A DNA stretch of 59,837 bases. Origin: Pontiellaceae bacterium. Its GTDB lineage: Bacteria; Verrucomicrobiota; Kiritimatiellia; Kiritimatiellales; Pontiellaceae. The DNA is taken from assembly GCA_016937945.1 (NCBI GenBank), contig JAFGVP010000171.1:1-59837 (forward strand), read 5' to 3'. A program made the translations under genes and the position numbers. Of the stretch, positions 26,242-33,661 are shown piece after piece; the first letter of the stretch is position 1, and the number at the start of each line of letters is the position of its first letter. Below the pieces are notes generated by a model, which saw nothing but the letters and a program-made list of their open reading frames with translations, made no database searches and had not been told where the DNA came from.

Positions 26242-27084
26242 ATGACAACAACGCACAGTCTAATTAATCAGATGATCCAGCTTCAGGAGCTGATCGTGGC
26301 CAGCATGCAGAAAAAGGTCTCCATGCCGACGGCCAAGCTGGACGAGCTCCAAAAATCAATTTCAGCCTTGGGCGCGGATTTGCCGCAGCAGGTCAAATCC
26401 CATTTTAACCGTCTCCTTCAGAAGCATCCGGAAGCGATTGTTCCGGTTGCAAACGGATTATGCTCCGGGTGCGGGATGGCTCTGACAAAAAGCCTGGTTA
26501 ACAGTGTGCATAAAGCAGATGGCATGTACAAATGCCCTAATTGCGCCCGTTTCCTCTACTATCCTGAACAGCTTGTGGAGCGCGAGCGAACCAGCCGGGT
26601 TTATGGTGAGGTCCGCAAGGTCGGTATTTCCCGTTATACTTCCCCGGAGCTGATGATGCATCTCAAGGGAGGAACCGGCGAAGAGGTCCTTCGCGAGCTG
26701 TGCGGCCGGATGGCCGATGAGGCCTTTGTGGACGACGCCAACCTGTTGCTGGATTTGTCCCTGCAGCGTGAAGCGATCGTGAGCACGGCTGTGGATAACG
26801 GGCTGGCATTTCCCCATGTTCGCGGGGTTGAAGGAGGCGGTCTGTCCATGGCGGTCGGAGTCAGTAAAAAGGGGGTGCGTTTTGGCGGTCCGGGCCGTAC
26901 GTTGTCGCGCATTTTCTTTTTCATGGTTATTCCGACGGCAACCAGTGCATTTTATCTGAAACTGATTTCGGGACTTTCGCGTACTTTCCGTGATAGCGAC
27001 GCCCGGGATATGCTGCTGAATACTTCAAATGAAGAGGATCTGTGGAAGGCCCTCATCAAGGCAACCCGCAAGACATTTAAATAA
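26242..27084 (+). CDS. Zinc-ribbon protein fused to a PTS EIIA (fructose/Ntr-type) domain
   Basis: A 280-residue protein with two parts. Residues 1-115 form a helical region and a C4 zinc ribbon (CSGCGMALTKSLVNSV, then YKCPNCARFLYYP), like the DUF164/CdsZ group of coiled-coil ribbons. Residues 130-280 match PTS EIIA type 2: LDLSLQREAIVSTAVDNGLA, with the phosphorylatable His in FPHVRG and FMVIPTATSAFYLKLISGLS. No other PTS gene is nearby. The EIIA domain could act as a regulatory phospho-acceptor as in PtsN, and the ribbon may bind a partner or nucleic acid. The combination is not one I recognise, and its function is unknown. Confidence 0.75.
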   Translation: MTTTHSLINQMIQLQELIVASMQKKVSMPTAKLDELQKSISALGADLPQQVKSHFNRLLQKHPEAIVPVANGLCSGCGMALTKSLVNSVHKADGMYKCPNCARFLYYPEQLVERERTSRVYGEVRKVGISRYTSPELMMHLKGGTGEEVLRELCGRMADEAFVDDANLLLDLSLQREAIVSTAVDNGLAFPHVRGVEGGGLSMAVGVSKKGVRFGGPGRTLSRIFFFMVIPTATSAFYLKLISGLSRTFRDSDARDMLLNTSNEEDLWKALIKATRKTFK

Positions 27085-27104
27085 TCCGCTCTCATTGATG
27101 GGTG

Positions 27105-27131
27105 AAAAAGGTCGGCGAAGCCGGCCTTTTT
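27105..27131 (+). terminator. Intrinsic terminator before rlmN
   Basis: The stem AAAAAGGTCGGC / GCCGGCCTTTTT around a GAA loop, with a T-rich 3' arm, ends transcription of the EIIA-fusion gene just upstream of the rlmN start at 27150. Because of the A-rich 5' arm it could work in both directions. Confidence 0.75.
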
Positions 27132-27149
27132 GATTATATAGGAACAGAT

Positions 27150-28193
27150 ATGTCCACAATTTATGATATCGATAAAATGGAAACGCTGCGTCGGCAGGCA
27201 GCTGTTCAGCCGCATGGGATGAAACGCTTTCGGAATGCTTTGTTCAAAAACGGGCAGTCCTGGGATGCGGCGCTGGAGGTTTTGCCTGAGGAGGGGCGAG
27301 CACTGTTTTCAGAACAGATTGTTCCCGAATGTCTCGAACTGAGAGAGCGCCACGATTCCGCCGTCGACGGAGCGTCCAAGCTGATTTTTCAGACAAAGGA
27401 CGGGCACCTTATAGAGAGCGTTGTTCTGCGTCCACGAACCGGTCGGACTTCCATCTGTATCTCTTCGCAGGTGGGTTGCGCGTGTTACTGCAGTTTTTGC
27501 GCTACCGGAAAAATGGGATTTACGCGGAATCTGGCATCGGCGGAGATTTTGGATCAGGTGACACAGGCCAATCGACTGCTTAAATCGGAAGGCCGCGTTA
27601 TACGCAATGTTGTCTTTATGGGAATGGGGGAGCCCCTGCTCAATCTTAATGAGGTCTTTGCTTCAGTTGATTTCCTCACGGCAGTCCCTTTTTTTAATCT
27701 GTCCGGCGCGCGTGTGACGGTTTCGACGGTTGGAATTCCTGATGCCATGGCCTGTTTTACAGGACGTTTTCCTTCTGTTCGCCTGGCTCTCAGCCTGCAT
27801 AGTGCCCGGCAGGAGGTGCGGGAGCGGCTGATGCCGCAGGCTCGGCGATTCCCGTTGGATATGCTTCGGGGGGCGCTGGTGAATGCCGCCGGAAACGGGA
27901 CGGTCATGATTGAATACCTTATGCTTCTGGGGGTAAACGACGGACCGGAAGATTTGGCTGCATTAGTAGAATATCTCGGAGACATTCCGGTTCATATTAA
28001 CATTATTCCATTTAATGAGTATGCCGGCTGTAGTCTGCAGGGAACGCCGCAGTCCGGGCGCGAGCATTTTGCAAACGAGCTCAAGGCTGCAGGCTTTGAT
28101 ACCACCTTGCGGTATTCTCTGGGGTCTGATATTGCTGCGGCCTGCGGTCAGCTGGTTAAACATAAAAAGGAGCAGATGCATGGGACTGGATAA
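27150..28193 (+). CDS. rlmN: Dual-specificity RNA methyltransferase RlmN
   Basis: A 347-residue radical-SAM enzyme that methylates C2 of A2503 in 23S rRNA and A37 in some tRNAs. The [4Fe-4S] motif is in VGCACYCSFCATGKMGF; the Cys seven residues before it (ICISSQVGC) and the C-terminal Cys in DIAAACGQL are the two redox residues of the mechanism, so the enzyme looks active. Other marks are RNVVFMGMGEPLLN and TVSTVGI. The start follows TATAGGAACAGAT. It overlaps the antiporter gene by 14 bases. Confidence 0.94.
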   Translation: MSTIYDIDKMETLRRQAAVQPHGMKRFRNALFKNGQSWDAALEVLPEEGRALFSEQIVPECLELRERHDSAVDGASKLIFQTKDGHLIESVVLRPRTGRTSICISSQVGCACYCSFCATGKMGFTRNLASAEILDQVTQANRLLKSEGRVIRNVVFMGMGEPLLNLNEVFASVDFLTAVPFFNLSGARVTVSTVGIPDAMACFTGRFPSVRLALSLHSARQEVRERLMPQARRFPLDMLRGALVNAAGNGTVMIEYLMLLGVNDGPEDLAALVEYLGDIPVHINIIPFNEYAGCSLQGTPQSGREHFANELKAAGFDTTLRYSLGSDIAAACGQLVKHKKEQMHGTG

Positions 28194-29349
28194 CATTGTC
28201 TTGGAGTTGGCACTGATTTTTGCCGGTGCCGCGTTACTCGGAACGCTTTTTCTCTATCTTCGGCAGCCCATCATCCTTGCATATATTGTATGGGGCGGTT
28301 TGATCGGGCCAGTCGGCTTTAAGGTAATGGATTCGCCGGAGCACATTGAGCACCTTTCGCATGTCGGCATTATTTTGCTTCTGTTTTTGCTCGGGCTGAA
28401 CCTGCACCCTGAAAAACTGCTGCAACTCTTCCGGAAGACATCGGTTGTGACGCTCGGAACCAGTCTGGTTTTTGCTCTGGTAAGCACGGGGGTCTGTCTG
28501 TTGTTGCGTTTCAGCATGAAGGACAGTCTTGTGGTCGGCGCATCTATGATGTTTTCAAGTACCATCGTCAGCCTGAAATTAACTCCGACCACGACACTGC
28601 ATCAGCGTCATACGGGCGAAATGATGATCAGTGTTCTGCTTTTCCAGGATATTCTCGCCATTCTGCTGATTCTTCTGCTGGGAGGCGGTAAAGGATCGGG
28701 GGGGGGTGTGCTGGCGCTTTTGCTGGTGGGGTTGAAGCTGGCTGCTTTGGGCGGTTTGTCTTTCGTGGCGGTCAAGTTTGTAATCATTCCGCTGTTTCGG
28801 CGTTTCGAGAAGATTAAGGAGTACTTTTTTCTGGCCTCGCTTGGTTGGTGCCTGCTGATGGCTGAAGTGGCCTATCTGATCGGGCTTTCCTATGAAATGG
28901 GTGCATTTATCGCCGGGGTGTCGATGGCCGCTTTTCCGATTGCTCTGATTATTTCCGAAAGCCTGAAGCCCATCCGTGAATTTTTCCTGATTCTCTTTTT
29001 CTTCTCGATCGGAGCACGGTTCGACTTGTTTGTTACCAAGAAGCTGCTTCTGCCGGGGTTGGTTCTTGCTGCCGTGCTGATGGTGATGAAGCCGTTGTTG
29101 TTTGGTGCCGCCTTTCGCTGGATCAAGGAAGAGAGAAAAATTGCGGGCGAGTTGGGGATTCGTTTGGCTCAGGCGAGCGAGTTTTCTCTTTTGGTTGCAT
29201 ATAGTGCCGAGAATTTAGGCAGAATCTCGCTGGATGCCTCTTATTTGATTCAAACTGTCGTGATTTTGACCTTCATTATCTCTACCTATTGGGTTGTGAA
29301 TAAATTTCCAACCCCAATATCGACTAAAAAGGATTTGCTGCGCGATTAG
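28180..29349 (+). CDS. Kef-type cation:proton antiporter (CPA2 family)
   Basis: A 389-residue polytopic membrane protein with about 11-12 helices, start ATG 28180 behind AAAAAGGAG inside the end of rlmN. CPA2 marks are LFLYLRQPIILAYIVWGGLI, LSHVGIILLLFLLGLNLHPE, FSSTIVSLKLT and LLFQDILAILLILLLGG. It has no cytosolic TrkA-N (RCK) domain, so it is the membrane part only, similar to the YbaL/GerN size class. It would exchange K+ or Na+ for H+ at the inner membrane. Not clearly related to its rlmN neighbour. Confidence 0.85.
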   Translation: MGLDNIVLELALIFAGAALLGTLFLYLRQPIILAYIVWGGLIGPVGFKVMDSPEHIEHLSHVGIILLLFLLGLNLHPEKLLQLFRKTSVVTLGTSLVFALVSTGVCLLLRFSMKDSLVVGASMMFSSTIVSLKLTPTTTLHQRHTGEMMISVLLFQDILAILLILLLGGGKGSGGGVLALLLVGLKLAALGGLSFVAVKFVIIPLFRRFEKIKEYFFLASLGWCLLMAEVAYLIGLSYEMGAFIAGVSMAAFPIALIISESLKPIREFFLILFFFSIGARFDLFVTKKLLLPGLVLAAVLMVMKPLLFGAAFRWIKEERKIAGELGIRLAQASEFSLLVAYSAENLGRISLDASYLIQTVVILTFIISTYWVVNKFPTPISTKKDLLRD

Positions 29350-29506
29350 TTTTTGGGTTTTAGGTGGTTAATTTGTTGGTGTGCCGTGTTTGTTCTGAAA
29401 AGTGTCCTGTTATGGCGTCTAAATTTAATCTGATTGGTTGGTGTTTGTTGTTTTGTGACTAAAATAAGATGTGAATTTTGGTTTGTATTTGTTTTTGGTT
29501 ATTTTG

Positions 29507-29535
29507 TTGACACTTTTGGGTGTTAAATTTAGGTT
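29507..29535 (+). promoter_or_regulatory. Promoter of ilvBN
   Basis: TTGACA at 29507-29512 and TAGGTT at 29530-29535 with a 17-base spacer. Transcription would start about 17 bases before ilvB; GGAGG at 29548-29552 is its ribosome binding site. With so short a leader there is no room for a leader peptide or T-box downstream of this promoter. Confidence 0.6.
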
Positions 29536-29558
29536 GCGCTTAAATATGGAGGTTAATT

Positions 29559-31280
29559 ATGGCCAATAAAGCAATGGAAGGCGGACAGGCAATTATTCGC
29601 TGTCTTGAAAATGAAGGGGTCGAATATATATTCGGCTACTCCGGGGGGGCAGCTATTCCGATCTTTGATGCGCTGATCACAACCGAGACTAAAATTAATT
29701 TTGTGCTGACCCGTCATGAGCAGGGTGCTGCACATATGGCGGATGGATATGCCCGCGCAACGGGTAAGCCGGCCGTTGTTCTGGTGACCAGCGGTCCCGG
29801 TGCGACCAATACGCTGACCGGCATCATGACGGCGCACATGGATTCGGTTCCAATGATTGTCCTCACCGGTCAATCGGTTTCATGGATGCTCGGCAAGGAT
29901 GCATTTCAGGAGGCAGACATTTTCGGGATTACAATGCCGGTCATCAAGCACTCCTATCTGCTGAAAGATGCCAACGATATTCCGCGAATTATCCGCGAGG
30001 CCTTTCATATTTCTACAACAGGACGCCCAGGGCCGGTCCTGATCGATATTCCGAAAGATATCAGCGCCGGACCGTGCACGGCCGATCTGCATGCGGAAAT
30101 GGATCTTCCCGGGTACACGCCAGTGACTACGGTTAATAAGGATACGATTCTTGAGATTGCCGAGGCACTGGCGAAATCGAGCCGCCCGCTTATTCTGGCC
30201 GGTCATGGTGCCATGATTGCCGGTGCGGATGATGCCCTTCGAGCGCTTGCTGAAAAATCGAAGATTCCGGTGACGAATACTTTGCTCGGAAAGGGCGTTT
30301 TCCCGGAAACCCATAAGTTGTCTCTCGGTATGCTGGGCATGCATGGAACGGCTTATGCCAACAAGGCGATTTGCGAGTGCGACCTGCTGCTGAATATCGG
30401 ATCCCGGTTTGATGACCGTATTCTGGGTAAGCCGGATCAGTTCTGTAAAAATGCCACGATTATTCATATCGATATCGATGCTGCGGAAATCGGAAAAATG
30501 ATTCAGCCGCAGATTGCGTGCGTTGCGGATGCCCGCGTGGCGCTAGAGGAGCTTATCAAGCATGTTCCTATTTTGGAAACCCGGGAATGGCGCAAGCATC
30601 TGGATGGGTACAAGACACGCTATCCGCTCAAGTTTAAGCGGCAGGGCAGCCTGAAAATGCAGCACATTATTGATGAATTCTACAAGCTATCCGACGGCAA
30701 GGCATGCGTTGCCACGGATGTCGGTCAACATCAGATGTGGGCTGCTCAGTTTTACAAGAACGACAGCCGCTATAACTGGCTGAGCTCCGGCGGCGCCGGA
30801 ACGATGGGCTTCGGTCTGCCGGCCTGTATCGGGGCCGCCTTTGGCCGGCCGAATGATATACACATCTGCTTTGTCGGCGATGGCGGATTTCAGATGACCT
30901 TCTTTGAGCTGGCGACGGCTGCACTTTACAAGCTTCCGATCAAGATTGTTGTATTGAACAATCATTATCTTGGCATGGTTCGCCAGTGGCAGGAGCTGTT
31001 CTATGACGACCGCAAGAGCGGGGTTGATCTGGAAGGGAATCCGGACTTTGTCAAGCTGGCCGAATCTTTTGGAATCAAAGGATTCAACCTTCGCCGTCCC
31101 GGGGATGTCAAGCGGGTGCTACAGAATGCCCTGAGCTATAACGACGGGCCGTGCCTGATTAATTGCGAAGTGGAGAAGACGGATAACGTATTCCCGATGA
31201 TTCCCGCCGGCGCCGCCATCGAGGATATGCTGATTGAGCCGCCGACATCCAAGCTGGAAAAGCCGACGGGATCCACCTAG
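29559..31280 (+). CDS. ilvB: Acetolactate synthase, large (catalytic) subunit
   Basis: A 573-residue ThDP- and FAD-dependent enzyme making acetolactate or acetohydroxybutyrate, the first common step of valine, leucine and isoleucine synthesis. The catalytic Glu region reads RHEQGAAHMADGYARATGK, the ThDP motif starts at VGDGGFQMTFFELATAALYK and ends LPIKIVVLNN, and LTGQSVSWMLGKDAFQEAD is typical of anabolic AHAS. The usual FGYPGG of the N-terminus reads FGYSGG here. The gene for the regulatory subunit follows after 50 bases. Confidence 0.95.
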   Translation: MANKAMEGGQAIIRCLENEGVEYIFGYSGGAAIPIFDALITTETKINFVLTRHEQGAAHMADGYARATGKPAVVLVTSGPGATNTLTGIMTAHMDSVPMIVLTGQSVSWMLGKDAFQEADIFGITMPVIKHSYLLKDANDIPRIIREAFHISTTGRPGPVLIDIPKDISAGPCTADLHAEMDLPGYTPVTTVNKDTILEIAEALAKSSRPLILAGHGAMIAGADDALRALAEKSKIPVTNTLLGKGVFPETHKLSLGMLGMHGTAYANKAICECDLLLNIGSRFDDRILGKPDQFCKNATIIHIDIDAAEIGKMIQPQIACVADARVALEELIKHVPILETREWRKHLDGYKTRYPLKFKRQGSLKMQHIIDEFYKLSDGKACVATDVGQHQMWAAQFYKNDSRYNWLSSGGAGTMGFGLPACIGAAFGRPNDIHICFVGDGGFQMTFFELATAALYKLPIKIVVLNNHYLGMVRQWQELFYDDRKSGVDLEGNPDFVKLAESFGIKGFNLRRPGDVKRVLQNALSYNDGPCLINCEVEKTDNVFPMIPAGAAIEDMLIEPPTSKLEKPTGST

Positions 31281-31330
31281 GCCGACAAGGAAGTTCACTG
31301 ATTGGCAACATCGAAAACGGAGTCTTGATT

Positions 31331-31834
31331 ATGCCGAATACGAATAAAATCATGCATACATTGAGTGTATATGTTTCTAACAAGCCCGGTGTGCTTGCGC
31401 GCATTGCCCAGGTTTTTTCCCGGCGCGGTTTCAATATTGAGTCCTTGGTTGTTTCGCCTGCCATTGATGGCCATTTTTCACGAATGACCATCAGCTGCAG
31501 CGGTGATCCGGACGGGCTTGATCAAATCATTAAGCAGCTGTCGAAGCTTATTGATGTCCTGCAATGCATTGACCATACCTATGATGAGTCCGTAACCAAG
31601 GAGATGGGGCTGATCAAGATCGCGGTCAACAGTCAGGGGCGGTCCGAAGCGCTGCAGATTGCAGAGCATTATGGTTGCAAGACCGTCGATCTCACGCCGG
31701 ACTCGATGATTCTTCAGGTGGTCGGTAATCCTGATAAGATCGATGCGCTTGAAGAGATGATCGCCAAGTTTCGAATTATAGAACTGGTTCGAACCGGCAA
31801 AGTGGTCATGAGTCGAGGAAGTGATCTGACCTGA
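31331..31834 (+). CDS. ilvN: Acetolactate synthase, small (regulatory) subunit
   Basis: A 167-residue regulatory subunit (also called IlvH), start ATG 31331. The N-terminal ACT domain reads HTLSVYVSNKPGVLARIAQV and FSRRGFNIESLVVSP, and the C-terminal domain contains ELVRTGKVVMSRG. It activates IlvB and makes it sensitive to valine. It is followed directly by a strong hairpin terminator shared with the convergent gene. The pair ilvBN is complete; ilvC and ilvD are not in the window. Confidence 0.95.
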   Translation: MPNTNKIMHTLSVYVSNKPGVLARIAQVFSRRGFNIESLVVSPAIDGHFSRMTISCSGDPDGLDQIIKQLSKLIDVLQCIDHTYDESVTKEMGLIKIAVNSQGRSEALQIAEHYGCKTVDLTPDSMILQVVGNPDKIDALEEMIAKFRIIELVRTGKVVMSRGSDLT

Positions 31835-31839
31835 TGTTG

Positions 31840-31866
31840 AAAGGGTGCCGAACGGCACCCTTTCTG
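31840..31866. terminator. Bidirectional terminator between ilvN and the DHp gene
   Basis: The stem AAAGGGTGCCG / CGGCACCCTTT at 31840-31850 and 31853-31863 with a 2-base gap, T-rich on one side and A-rich on the other, lies exactly between two convergent stops. It can end both transcripts. Confidence 0.8.
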
Positions 31867-33519
31867 TTATCCGGCCAGCTTGTTCTGCATGGCGATCACC
31901 TGATCGCTTGTCGTGTGATACCGGTTGTCGACGCCCTTGTTGGCGGGGCATCCGACAATGTCGATCAGCATATTCATCAGGAATTTCAGGTGTTCTCCGC
32001 TATTCGAAGCCAGTCGAAGCATATCTTTCTGCTCTTCCGAGATGGTGCCGACATAGCCGTTCATCATCATTTCCAAAGAGGCATTAATTGCTGTAAGCGG
32101 CTGCATCAGTTCCTGAGCCACTTCCGACAGTGCTGCAAGGAGCTCGGTGCGAGACATCCGGTGCGCCTTTCCACCGATGGTCGTTGCATTTCCATCCTTG
32201 ATTTGCTGAGAGAGGGCCGCGAGTTTTTCGCGGGTATTATCCAAAGTGTCGTCCAGATTGTGGTTGGCCTGTCCCAGAAGGTCTTTTACCTGAGTGCCTT
32301 CCGCATTTTTTGTCCTCATCAGGGATTCAAGCTTTTCGAATACCTCCGTCAGAGTACTCAATCCATCGCCGAGGGAGGGGCCGGGGGTTCTCGATGCCTT
32401 GTTGCCGCTTTCCAGCACGATGCGCCGCCAGTCGCTGCCTGGGAAATCAGAACCCCGCAGCAGGGTTTCTGCGACATCGGCGCCCTGTGACTGGATAAAC
32501 TGATGCAGCTGTTCCTTGCTTCGTTCGATGGCTTCCTGATGCTCCATATATTGGGCGGCGGCGATCTCAAAGCTAAGGCTTTCATCCATCTGGCGGATTG
32601 CCTGAACAATCTGGCGGTCCAGTTCCGGATCTTCTTCTCCGGCCAGCTCCCTCATGCGTTGAAGGATGCTTTCCTCGAGCATAAGAAGTGATTTTTTCAG
32701 GTCGGCTTTTCCTTCGGACGACTGATATGCCTTCTGCTTGCGCAATCCTTCATACGTACGACGCAGGCATCCGAGAATAATGTCATTCAGAGATTCCCCT
32801 GCAAGTTCCGAGGCCGACTGCCGGATCGAAACGGATTCCATGAGCATGCGTGCGAGCCGGTCCGGCTCGGTTGCTGCCTTGTTCAGCGCTTTTCCAGTTT
32901 CCGGATCATCGGCTTCAACATCACCTTTAAGGAATGCGACGATCTGTTCAACATGTACGCCGTCGCCGGCGGGGGAGTCTGAATGATCATGGTCATCGAG
33001 AATCAGGATGCCATCGCCGCCGATGCCGGCAAGGTCGCTTTCATTGGCAACGGTCTGTCCTTCGCGAACTGCCTGATAACTTGTTTTTTCCGTTTCAATG
33101 TGGCTGATCCCGGAGTGCCCAAGCGATCGTTCAAAGCTCTCTGCATCATTGGCGGCAAGAAGTTCAGTAAGCTGGATCAGTTCCTCCGCGGTGAGGCCGC
33201 GGGCAATTTTCAAGCCGGTTATCCTCAGTCGGGACAGGCGGCGTTCGAGGGATTTCTGCAGTGTCCCGGATGTCTGAACCAGCTGTTCGTCGATGGTCAT
33301 CAAACCATTGAAACAGCCGATAATCATCTTTCGGCGCGTTGTGAAGAGATCGTTAAGCGCCTGAATGGTGGCTTCCAGCGCATTTTTTGCCGCCGGATGG
33401 TTTTTTCCGTAGGTCGTTACCAGATTAATCGATCGGCCGAGCTCATTCAGTACCCGGACCAGAGAGGGATCCTCGATCGACTGACCTGAAATATTCGGAT
33501 TTTCACTGACGCTTTCCAT
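31867..33519 (-). CDS. Signalling protein with degenerate histidine-kinase dimerisation domain
   Basis: A 550-residue soluble protein, start ATG 33519 behind AGGGGA; a longer frame to 33669 reaches into the glgB terminator and is rejected. Residues 15-135 resemble the N-terminal region seen before signalling domains in some HD or receiver proteins (LVTTYGKNHPAAKNALEATI). Residues about 440-505 match a HisKA dimerisation helix pair (LLAALSEVAQELMQPLTAIN, then GEHLKFLMNMLIDIV), but the phospho-accepting His of the H-box is Gln (AQELMQP) and there is no HATPase domain after it. It is probably a scaffold or receptor for another kinase. No partner is identifiable. Confidence 0.5.
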   Translation of the reverse strand: MESVSENPNISGQSIEDPSLVRVLNELGRSINLVTTYGKNHPAAKNALEATIQALNDLFTTRRKMIIGCFNGLMTIDEQLVQTSGTLQKSLERRLSRLRITGLKIARGLTAEELIQLTELLAANDAESFERSLGHSGISHIETEKTSYQAVREGQTVANESDLAGIGGDGILILDDHDHSDSPAGDGVHVEQIVAFLKGDVEADDPETGKALNKAATEPDRLARMLMESVSIRQSASELAGESLNDIILGCLRRTYEGLRKQKAYQSSEGKADLKKSLLMLEESILQRMRELAGEEDPELDRQIVQAIRQMDESLSFEIAAAQYMEHQEAIERSKEQLHQFIQSQGADVAETLLRGSDFPGSDWRRIVLESGNKASRTPGPSLGDGLSTLTEVFEKLESLMRTKNAEGTQVKDLLGQANHNLDDTLDNTREKLAALSQQIKDGNATTIGGKAHRMSRTELLAALSEVAQELMQPLTAINASLEMMMNGYVGTISEEQKDMLRLASNSGEHLKFLMNMLIDIVGCPANKGVDNRYHTTSDQVIAMQNKLAG

Positions 33520-33627
33520 GGTTCCCCTGATTTGCCGTTGCAATTGACGATAAACAGCAAAGCAGAATTTATGCCCACTCTGGGGTGCAGGGCGTAATGG
33601 GACTGTATGATTACGGTCGGTAGAGAT

Positions 33628-33656
33628 AAAAAAACGCCCGGGATGGGCGTTTTTAA
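33628..33656 (-). terminator. Terminator of the glycogen operon
   Basis: AAAAACGCCC / GGGCGTTTTT with a 5-base loop lies 6 bases beyond the glgB stop (minus strand). The T-run required on the minus strand is given by the A-run at 33628-33634. Confidence 0.8.
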
Positions 33657-33661
33657 AGGGA

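Noticed and set aside
29412-29462. Possible 16-residue leader peptide before ilvB
   Set aside because: It has few branched-chain residues in a row, no terminator-antiterminator hairpins are visible, and the likely ilvB promoter lies downstream of it.
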